Origin: Scrofimicrobium sp. R131
GTDB taxonomy: Bacteria > Actinomycetota > Actinomycetes > Actinomycetales > Actinomycetaceae
Assembly (NCBI RefSeq): GCF_040256745.1
Contig: NZ_CP138335.1
Span: 1,612,001 to 1,676,000, forward strand
DNA length: 64,000 nucleotides
Reading direction: 5' to 3'
The notes below the pieces were generated by a model that did not search any database, had not been told where the DNA came from, and saw only the letters and a program-made list of their open reading frames with translations. Shown here piece by piece: positions 34,644 to 41,497 of this stretch (its first letter is position 1; each line of letters starts with the position of its first letter). The position numbers were made by a program, and so were the translations under genes.

Positions 34644-35288
34644 TTACATCTCCTTCGGGTTCGCAATGGTGCCGGTGGCGCGATCCCAAGCTTGGGCGTC
34701 CCGGTGGGGGGTGATCACCAGATGCGGCTGCGTCGTCTTCGGGTCTGGCAGGGGGGCAATCCCGTTCTCGGTGCCGTACTTTTCGCGCAGTTCGTCAATT
34801 GGACCCCAGTCCAGTGCGCGCGAGGGACACGCCGCCACGCAGGCCGGATCCTGGCCCTCGGACCGGTAGTCGTAGCACAGGTCGCACTTGGACATGTGGC
34901 CGGTGGAGGCGTTGAACTGCGGGGCCGAGTAGGGGCAGGCCCATTCGCAGTACCGACAGCCCACGCACTTGGAGTCATCCACGTAGACGGTGCCGTCCTC
35001 GCGCTTGGTCATCGCGGTCGTCGGGCAGACCTGAACGCAGATTGGGTTCTCACAGTGGTTGCATGAGATCGAGGTGTAGTAGGTGAACACCTGCGGCACC
35101 ACCGTGTGGTTGTGGTCGTCGCGCTGCCAGGTGCCCCCGGAGTACTCGACAATTCGGCGGAAGTTCACCCCGATCGGCAGGTCGAACTTGTCGTTGCACG
35201 CCACCTGACAGGCCGCACAGCCGGTGCACGCCGACTGGTCGAAATGGAAGCCGTAGTTGGCTCCCGCTTGAGTCTTTGAGTCAGCCAT
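34644..35288 (-). CDS. dmsB: DMSO reductase iron-sulfur subunit
   Basis: A 214-residue electron-transfer subunit with four [4Fe-4S] ligand sets: CTGCAACQVAC, CNHCENPICVQVCP, CVGCRYCEWACP and CDLC with a late CVAACP. This is the standard DmsB pattern linking DmsC to the catalytic DmsA. There is no Tat signal of its own; it would be exported bound to DmsA. It lies 12 bp after dmsA. The third set has Cys at all ligand positions, so no [3Fe-4S] centre is expected. Confidence 0.94.
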   Translation of the reverse strand: MADSKTQAGANYGFHFDQSACTGCAACQVACNDKFDLPIGVNFRRIVEYSGGTWQRDDHNHTVVPQVFTYYTSISCNHCENPICVQVCPTTAMTKREDGTVYVDDSKCVGCRYCEWACPYSAPQFNASTGHMSKCDLCYDYRSEGQDPACVAACPSRALDWGPIDELREKYGTENGIAPLPDPKTTQPHLVITPHRDAQAWDRATGTIANPKEM

Positions 35289-35300
35289 TTATCTCTCCCG

Positions 35301-37859
35301 TCAGGCTTTCTTCACTTGCGCGATGGACGTGTGGACCGCGTTGCCCTTAGCCAGGGGCGAGGGGTGGAGCGAGGTCAGCGAGTTGACCGAGCCGGCCACA
35401 TCCACCGGCTTCTCCGGGTTGGCTTCCGCGGGTGGTTTCACCTCGTTGGCCGGGCGCGGGTCGTACCAGGCGCCCTGGGGCACCGAGATGACCCCGGGCA
35501 TGATCCGCTCGGTCACGCGGGCGGGCAGACGCAGGGTACCGCGGTCGTTGAACACGAAGACGGTGTCGCCGTTCTTAATTCCGCGCTCGGCCGCGTCCTG
35601 CGTGTTGATCCACACGGTTTGCGGGTGGGCCTGTTTGAGCCAGTCCACGTTGCCGTAGGTGGAGTGGGTACGACCCTTGAAGTGGTGCCCAATCACCTGC
35701 AGCGGGTACTCCTTCGAGGTGCGTGCCTCCAGCGCTCCCTCCCAGGTGGGGGTGAACTCGGGCAGTGGCACCAGCCGGTCGCCCTCCAGTTCGGGCCGGA
35801 ACACGCCAAACTGCCACTTTTTGGCCATCTGGGCGAGGCGGTCAGAGTAAATCTCGATCTTGCCCGACGGGGTGGACAGCGGGTTAGCTTCGGGATCGGC
35901 CCGGAACTCCTGCAGGGCGATCGCCGACCCCAGGTTCTTCCGGAACAGGCCCATCTTCTTCCACTCGTCGTAGGTGGGTAGGTCCGGGTCGTTGGCGCGG
36001 GTGGCCTCGATCGTCTCCCGCAGCCAATCCTCGCGACTCTTCCCCTCGGTGAAGGCCGCCTCGGTCCCCAGCAACTTGGACATCTCGGTGCAGATATCAA
36101 ACACCGACTTGCACTCGTAGAGAGGTTCGATCGCCTGGGAAGAGACGATCCCGTAAGCCATCGGGGTTGCGTTCTCACCGGGGTGAATGTCGAACTCTTC
36201 CGCGGTGGAAGTGCCGGGCAGAATGTAATCGGAGTAGCGGGCAGAAACCGTGTACTGAATGTCGCAGGTGACGATCAACTCGCACTTGGAATCGTCCTGC
36301 AGGATCTCGGTGGACAGGTTGTTGTCCCCGGTCTGGTTCACGATGGAGTTGCCCCCGTACTGCCACACCATCTTGATCGGCACGTCCAACTTCACGTTGG
36401 TCGGATTGCCGTTGTCGTCGACCGGCACCTTGTTGGCACGCACCCCCGGAGCCACCTTTTCGCACACCCCCGCGTTGAAGGTGTCCATCTCGGGCCCGTG
36501 GTCAATCGCGTCCAGCCAGGAGAACACCGAGATGATCTTCATCGACGGGTTCATCGTGCCGGTGTTGAACGGTTTGCTGAACGGGAGCCCAACCGAGCCC
36601 TCGCGGGCACCGGTTCCACCCCCAACCAGGCCAATGTTGCCGGTGGCGGCGGCCAGCAGGAAGATGGCCCGGGCCGCGTTCTCACCGTTGGCGTGGCGTT
36701 GAGGACCCCAGCCCTGGGTGATCGCGCACGGTTTCGCGTGGGCGATTTCCCGAGCCAACTGCCGGATCCGCTGGGCGGGGACCCCGGTGATTGAGGCGGC
36801 CCACTCGGGGGTCTTCTCGGTCTGGTCCGGCCCCTTCCCCTCCAGGTACGAGCGGTAGGAGGCGTGCTTAGGCGCCCCCTCGGGCAGGGTCTCTTCGTCA
36901 AAGCCAACGCAGTACTTGTCCAGGAACTCCTGATCGTGCAGGTTCTCCTTGACCATCGTGTGCAACATCCCCGCCACCAGAGCGGCGTCCGTTCCCGGCC
37001 GCAGCGCTACCCAGTCGTCCGCCACTACGGCGGCCGTGTCCGAGTACCGCGGGTCAATCACAATGGTGCGCACCCCGGACTGCTTCTTGGCGGTGGTGGT
37101 GATAAAGGTCTGACCACCCCCCGACATTCTGGTTTCCAGGGGGTTGTTGCCAAACATGACCTGCAGCTGCGAGTTGGCCGCGTCGTCCAGCGAGTTGGAG
37201 TTGACCCAGTCCCCGTAGAAGTACGGGTAGGCCTGGGTAATCTCGGTGGTGGAGTAATCCGAGTAGTGGTCCAGGTATCCGCCCCAGGTGTTCAGCAGGC
37301 GGGCAAACGGGGTCGCATCCGGCGGCCACGAACAGGCCAGCGTCGAGCCAAGTGTCCCGGTGCCGTAGTTGATGTAGAACGCCTCGTTGCCGTACTGCTG
37401 TTTAATCTCCTTCATCTTGTCGGTGATCTCCTGCAGGGCCTGCTCCCAGGAAATTTCTTCCCACTGCTCCTCGCCCCGCTTGGTGCCGGCCACCCGTTTG
37501 AGCGGAGTTTTCAGCCGATCCGGGTTGTAAATGCGGTGTCGAATAGAGCGACCGCGGACACAGGCCCGCACCTGCTGGCTGCCCAGTTCGTTGGTGCCGG
37601 TATCGTCGGGCAGCACCCGAACCACGGTGCCGTCTTTGACTTCCAGCCGAAGCGGGCAGCGTGACCCGCAGTTCACCGTGCAGGCGGACCAAACCACCTG
37701 CGAGGCCCCGTCCGAACCTGCTTCTTCCGCGTGAGCTCGGCTGCGGGGCATCCCCAAGTCCACGGTCGTCACCAGCGCGGCGGCCCCGCCGACGGCTCCC
37801 GACCATTTCAAGAACGTCCGCCTCGATGGCCCGCCCAGGCGGGTCTGTTCATTGGACAT
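35301..37859 (-). CDS. dmsA: DMSO reductase-like molybdopterin catalytic subunit, Tat-exported
   Basis: An 852-residue molybdo-bisMGD oxidoreductase. The twin-arginine signal is S-R13-R14-T-F-L-K, with the hydrophobic stretch to about 45. The N-terminal [4Fe-4S] ligands are C60, C64, C68 and C100. YGTGTLGS near residue 160-170 is the region of the Mo-ligand Ser in DmsA. Cofactor motifs (MFGNNPLETR, GWGPQRHANGENAARA) and the C-terminal molydopterin dinucleotide-binding domain (IGHHFKGRTHSTYGN) are present. The start at 37859 opens the Tat signal. The acceptor may be DMSO, TMAO or another N- or S-oxide. First gene of dmsABC plus ferredoxin. Confidence 0.92.
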   Translation of the reverse strand: MSNEQTRLGGPSRRTFLKWSGAVGGAAALVTTVDLGMPRSRAHAEEAGSDGASQVVWSACTVNCGSRCPLRLEVKDGTVVRVLPDDTGTNELGSQQVRACVRGRSIRHRIYNPDRLKTPLKRVAGTKRGEEQWEEISWEQALQEITDKMKEIKQQYGNEAFYINYGTGTLGSTLACSWPPDATPFARLLNTWGGYLDHYSDYSTTEITQAYPYFYGDWVNSNSLDDAANSQLQVMFGNNPLETRMSGGGQTFITTTAKKQSGVRTIVIDPRYSDTAAVVADDWVALRPGTDAALVAGMLHTMVKENLHDQEFLDKYCVGFDEETLPEGAPKHASYRSYLEGKGPDQTEKTPEWAASITGVPAQRIRQLAREIAHAKPCAITQGWGPQRHANGENAARAIFLLAAATGNIGLVGGGTGAREGSVGLPFSKPFNTGTMNPSMKIISVFSWLDAIDHGPEMDTFNAGVCEKVAPGVRANKVPVDDNGNPTNVKLDVPIKMVWQYGGNSIVNQTGDNNLSTEILQDDSKCELIVTCDIQYTVSARYSDYILPGTSTAEEFDIHPGENATPMAYGIVSSQAIEPLYECKSVFDICTEMSKLLGTEAAFTEGKSREDWLRETIEATRANDPDLPTYDEWKKMGLFRKNLGSAIALQEFRADPEANPLSTPSGKIEIYSDRLAQMAKKWQFGVFRPELEGDRLVPLPEFTPTWEGALEARTSKEYPLQVIGHHFKGRTHSTYGNVDWLKQAHPQTVWINTQDAAERGIKNGDTVFVFNDRGTLRLPARVTERIMPGVISVPQGAWYDPRPANEVKPPAEANPEKPVDVAGSVNSLTSLHPSPLAKGNAVHTSIAQVKKA

Positions 37860-37889
37860 GCTGCACGTGCCCCTCTCTGCTCCAATTGC

Positions 37890-37903
37890 TCGACAGCTGT
37901 CGA
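37890..37903. promoter_or_regulatory. Candidate operator in the dmsA-tetR intergenic region
   Basis: TCGACAGCTGTCGA is a perfect 14-bp palindrome, 31 bp before the dmsA start, in the 219-bp gap shared with the divergent TetR-type gene. It is a plausible TetR site by position and symmetry; no consensus supports it further. Confidence 0.45.
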
Positions 37904-38078
37904 TGAGCTCAGCTAAGCAACAGATGTAGGTGACTAACGGGGACCTTGGTCCACGCCCCAAACCTTCGTTGACCTGCGGCGCTTTCCTCCGGATGGTTGT
38001 GCGAAGACACACCTGCACCTATCTCGCCGACGCGTCCGTTTTCGGCAGATTAGGTGATGATGCACTACATTTATTCGA

Positions 38079-38789
38079 ATGAAGGAGGATAAGCGTCGCC
38101 CGGAGGATGATCCGCGGTATCAGCGCGTTCGACGAAGCTTGCACGATGCCGTGCTGCGCTTGAGCGCCAAGAAGCCGGTGGACGAAGTCTCCGTCGCTGA
38201 GCTGACCAATCTGGCCGGGGTCCACCGCACCAGCTTTTACGCCCACGCCAGTTCGCCCTCAGATCTCCTGGTGGCCGCCCTCGTCGCCGAGATGGAGCCG
38301 GGCTTACGGATGCTTCACTCCACACTGCAGCTCGAAGAAACCGACTATTCCGAGTACTGGCAGAACGTCTACACCCACGTTCTGTCCCACGTGCGCGAGC
38401 GCGAGGGAACCTACCGCCAAATCGTCACCGCCAACTCGGCGGTGCTGGTGGGCCTCTACAACTACTTTGCCGACCACGTCAGCGCGTCCCTCGCGGTGAT
38501 GATGAGCTCGTGGAAGAACACCGACTTCACCCCGCTGTGGCTGGAGATGGCTCGCCAGCAGCAAGCTCACAACCTGATGGCGGTAATCATGGCGTGGGTG
38601 GCCACAGATCTGCGGGCCCCCATTCCGCGAGTGGTCGAAGCCTACTGGACCCTGGCTCCGCCCTGGCAGCTGGCCAAAAAGGGCACTGACGGGATGGTTG
38701 AGATGTACCGGCGCGCCACTGACGGCTCGACGCCGGCCTCCGTGGCGCTAGCTGGCCGCCGGCAGATCCTCGAGAGCGGCAGTAAATGA
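38079..38789 (+). CDS. TetR-family transcriptional regulator
   Basis: A 236-residue regulator with an N-terminal TetR helix-turn-helix: VSVAELTNLAGVHRTSFYAHASSPSDLL near residues 38-66. The C-terminal domain (about 80-210) resembles the TetR C33/AcrR type, often small-molecule sensing. AAGGAGGA precedes the start. It is divergent from dmsA, so control of the dms genes is likely. The last 42 bp overlap the end of the convergent TorD-type gene, an unusually long antisense overlap. Confidence 0.88.
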   Translation: MKEDKRRPEDDPRYQRVRRSLHDAVLRLSAKKPVDEVSVAELTNLAGVHRTSFYAHASSPSDLLVAALVAEMEPGLRMLHSTLQLEETDYSEYWQNVYTHVLSHVREREGTYRQIVTANSAVLVGLYNYFADHVSASLAVMMSSWKNTDFTPLWLEMARQQQAHNLMAVIMAWVATDLRAPIPRVVEAYWTLAPPWQLAKKGTDGMVEMYRRATDGSTPASVALAGRRQILESGSK

Positions 38790-39392
38790 GTCCAGCGTGC
38801 CGATCGTCAGTTGGCACACCCCGCGCATGAACTCGGTTTCCGCGGCCTCGGTTGCTTCGGCCAGCATGTCCGGTCCCCACTGGTTGAGGTGCTCGGCCAG
38901 AAACTCGCGCGCCAGGTTCAGGTAGGTGAGCGCCTGCTGATCCTGGCCGGCATCGAGGGCGTCGAGCGCCCGCAGCAGGCACTGGGCCAGAAAGTCGACT
39001 TCAACCCCGATGTGGTCGTCGGGCTCCCGGTTCAACCGGGGCACCTGCAGCGAAAGCTGCCGGTAGGCTTCGCGCACCAGCAGGGTCTGCTGGTCAAACA
39101 CCAGCCCGTCCCGGTCGCGGTGGACCGACTCGTACGGGGCTACCCGAGCCACCGCGCTGACGCCGTAGAGCCGGTTCAGGTCGCCCCGGATTTGATAGGC
39201 GGATTCGGCTTCGGCAAAAGACGTACGCAGGTGGGCCAGACCGGCTGACGAGGCCTCACCTACCGGGACCGGCCATTCCTCCAGCAACTCCCCGAAGGCA
39301 CTCAACGTGTTCTCGTCAGGCGCCTGGCGGTGAAACCGGCCCAGGGTGGCCAGCGCCGCGGCATAGTCATCAAGTTCGTCAGCTGTAAGCAT
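38748..39392 (-). CDS. TorD/DmsD-family molybdoenzyme chaperone
   Basis: A 214-residue all-helical cytosolic protein. Signatures are RLYGVSAVARVAPYESVHRD (near 88-107) and EPDDHIGVEVDFLAQCLL (near 137-154). These chaperones bind the Tat signal of DmsA-like enzymes and hold them until cofactor loading is complete. The start at 39392 (MLTADELDDY) is chosen because the upstream in-frame extension has no family match. It is separated from dmsA by the TetR gene and is read in the same direction as dmsA. Confidence 0.88.
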   Translation of the reverse strand: MLTADELDDYAAALATLGRFHRQAPDENTLSAFGELLEEWPVPVGEASSAGLAHLRTSFAEAESAYQIRGDLNRLYGVSAVARVAPYESVHRDRDGLVFDQQTLLVREAYRQLSLQVPRLNREPDDHIGVEVDFLAQCLLRALDALDAGQDQQALTYLNLAREFLAEHLNQWGPDMLAEATEAAETEFMRGVCQLTIGTLDSFTAALEDLPAAS

Positions 39393-39496
39393 GAAACAAA
39401 ATTGTAGGTCAAGTACGGACAATTGGGCGGATCTTGTCCACCCCGGTAGCAACGCGGTACTTTGAGGTGGTTACTCACCGACGAGAGGAGACCCGC

Positions 39497-39772
39497 GTGG
39501 CACCCAAGAAAGATGATCCGCAAGAAATGGAAAAGATGCGCCAGTGGCTCGGCGCCGCCGCGACCGAACTGGACCTGGACCAGAAAACCATTGCCGAGGT
39601 GGAACAACCGCTGCTGGGTCTGATCGGCACGGTCGCTCACGGCCCCTCGCGGCCGGGGGCACCACTCTCAGCCTATTTGGTCGGGGTCGCCGTTGGGCGG
39701 GGAGCCGACCCTGAGCAGGCGATTTCCCAGCTCACCCAACTGGCCGAGAGCTATCCTTCGACCGGTCGGTAG
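39497..39772 (+). CDS. DUF6457-domain protein (MobA-associated)
   Basis: A 91-residue protein matching DUF6457, a helical domain otherwise found at the C-terminus of, or beside, molybdopterin-guanine dinucleotide transferases in actinobacteria. Its hallmark is AHGPSRPGAPLSAYLVG near residue 45-61. The GTG start at 39497 is chosen because GAGGAG lies 6 bases before it; upstream in-frame starts lack this. Encoded between the TorD-type chaperone and the tat genes, it fits a role in making or inserting the DmsA cofactor. The family has no proven activity. Confidence 0.75.
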   Translation: MAPKKDDPQEMEKMRQWLGAAATELDLDQKTIAEVEQPLLGLIGTVAHGPSRPGAPLSAYLVGVAVGRGADPEQAISQLTQLAESYPSTGR

Positions 39773-39816
39773 CGGTAGTCTGTCGGCGAACCTAGTTGAG
39801 ATGAGGGGAGGGCCAG

Positions 39817-40212
39817 ATGTTCGGGATCAACGGAGCCGAACTGCTGGTCCTCCTCTTTGTCTTCCTGATTATTTTGGGCCCGAAAGGCATCCAGGACGCC
39901 CTCCGCGGGTTCAAACGCCTGGTGGCCTGGGCCCGCTCTATCAGCGCCAAGCTCCGCGAGGAATCCAACCTGGACCTGCAGTCCACCGGCCTCACTGAAC
40001 TCAACCTGTCAGACTTTGACTTAAGCCAATACGATCCGCGCGAAATTATCCGCCAGGCGGTCCGCGAGGAGATGGACGCCTGGATCGAGCAGGCCAAGCA
40101 CGGGGCCTCTCCCACCGGCAATAACCCCAGGTCGAACCCCGGGTCAGCTACGATACAAGTGCATCGCGAGGACAACCCCTCGACCGGATCGGCCCCGGCG
40201 CCGACCGACTAA
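39817..40212 (+). CDS. tatB: Sec-independent translocase subunit TatB
   Basis: A 131-residue single-span membrane protein. The N-terminus MFGINGAELLVLLFVFLIILGP is the TatB type (membrane helix, then Gly-Pro hinge), followed by an amphipathic helix to about residue 50 and an acidic tail of roughly 80 residues. It works with TatC to recognise twin-arginine signals such as that of DmsA. First of three tat genes; 26 bp separate it from tatA. A TatB identity is favoured over TatA by the Gly-Pro hinge and acidic tail. Confidence 0.88.
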   Translation: MFGINGAELLVLLFVFLIILGPKGIQDALRGFKRLVAWARSISAKLREESNLDLQSTGLTELNLSDFDLSQYDPREIIRQAVREEMDAWIEQAKHGASPTGNNPRSNPGSATIQVHREDNPSTGSAPAPTD

Positions 40213-40238
40213 CCAGGCTGTAAAGGACGCAATCAGCT

Positions 40239-40559
40239 ATGAGACCAAGTCACTGGATCATCGTCATCCTGGTGGTGATCATCATTTTCGGTGCCGCGAA
40301 GCTTCCGGACATCGCGCGCTCGATCGGCCAGTCCGCCAAAATCCTGAAGAAGGAAATGCGCGAGCTGCAAGAGGAGCCCCCCGCCCCGCAGACATACGAC
40401 CCCAATGCGGTTCCGCCCCAGCCCCCCACGTACAACCCGAACGTGCCCCAGGCTGGTGCCTACGATCCCAACGCCGGACCTGCCGCCCCGGGGTCAGCCC
40501 CACCCGGCCAGGTTCCGCCCGCCGGTCCGCCGGCTCCTGATCAACCGCAAGGGACGTGA
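40239..40559 (+). CDS. tatA: Sec-independent translocase subunit TatA
   Basis: A 106-residue single-span protein. The membrane helix IIVILVVIIIFGAAKLPDIARSIGQSAKILKKEMREL carries the FG hinge typical of TatA. From residue 46 the tail is Pro-rich, with repeated TYDPNA, TYNPNV and AYDPNA units about 16 residues apart, longer and more repetitive than usual. TatA oligomers form the passage for folded proteins. The stop overlaps the tatC start by 4 bp. Confidence 0.9.
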   Translation: MRPSHWIIVILVVIIIFGAAKLPDIARSIGQSAKILKKEMRELQEEPPAPQTYDPNAVPPQPPTYNPNVPQAGAYDPNAGPAAPGSAPPGQVPPAGPPAPDQPQGT

Positions 40560-41347
40560 AAGAGCGCACCCGGCGCCCCCCAAACCCTGAGAAGCGAATG
40601 ACGGTGCTTGCGCACCTGAAAGAACTGCGCAAGCGCCTGCTTCTCATTCTGCTTGGCCTCCTGGTGGGAACCATCGTGGGCTGGTTCTTCACCATGCCGG
40701 TGTTGGAGTACATTCAGCGTCCACTGCTCCAGCTCACCGATGCCAACCCTCGCCTGAACTTCCAGACCATTGGCGGCGCCTTCGACCTGCGACTCCGGGT
40801 TGCATTTTGGACCGGCGCCATCCTGTCCAGCCCCTGGTGGATCCTGCAGATCGGACTGTTCGTCTGGCCGGGGCTGCGCCGGAAGGAACGCCTCCACGCC
40901 CTCGGCTTTGGGGTGGCTGGCGTGATCCTGTTCGGGGCCGGCGTGGTGGCCGGAATCAAAGTGGTGCCCCAGGCGATCGACATTCTGGTCTCGTTCCTGC
41001 CCGGCGGCGCCGAAATGCTGCTCCGAGCCGACTCGTACCTCAGCTTCTATATGACGCTGGTGTTCGCGTTCGGGTTCTCTTTCCTGCTGCCAGAGATCCT
41101 GGTCGCCCTGAACTTTGCCGGGATCCTGCCGGCGAAAGCCATGCTGAAGGCGTGGCGTTGGGCGGTCCTGGTGGCCTTTGTGATTGCAGCCATCATCAAC
41201 CCCATTCCGAACCCAATCCCCATGATCATCCAGGCCTTCGGTCTGATTGCGCTGTACTTGGTGGCGGTGGGGATTTCCTGGTGGCGCGAGCGGATCATCC
41301 GCAAGCGCCGGTCCGACCCCACTTCCACCCCGGAAGTGGCTGGGTGA
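40556..41347 (+). CDS. tatC: Sec-independent translocase subunit TatC
   Basis: A 263-residue membrane protein with six hydrophobic segments. Conserved features are MTVLAHLKELRKRLL at the start, LRLRVAFWTGAILSSPWWILQ, WPGLRRKER and FGFSFLLPEILVAL. TatC is the receptor for twin-arginine signals. GTG start overlapping tatA (GTGA). tatB-tatA-tatC as one unit is less common in actinobacteria than tatA-tatC with a separate tatB, and its place beside the dms genes is telling. Confidence 0.95.
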   Translation: MKERTRRPPNPEKRMTVLAHLKELRKRLLLILLGLLVGTIVGWFFTMPVLEYIQRPLLQLTDANPRLNFQTIGGAFDLRLRVAFWTGAILSSPWWILQIGLFVWPGLRRKERLHALGFGVAGVILFGAGVVAGIKVVPQAIDILVSFLPGGAEMLLRADSYLSFYMTLVFAFGFSFLLPEILVALNFAGILPAKAMLKAWRWAVLVAFVIAAIINPIPNPIPMIIQAFGLIALYLVAVGISWWRERIIRKRRSDPTSTPEVAG

Positions 41348-41497
41348 GCAACCCCTCAGTTCCGACCCTACGCTACCGTAACCTTGAGAGTAGACTCTTA
41401 GTTTCGGATCGCCGCTGAGCTGGACAGTTCTGCTTGACGGCATCCGCGCCGCCCTCGGTTGGCGACGGGACTTAAGAGGTGTCGACAAGGAGTTCTC

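Noticed and set aside
37860-38018. Longer N-terminus of DmsA from 38018
   Set aside because: It would place 53 residues before the twin-arginine signal; the Tat signal needs to be N-terminal.
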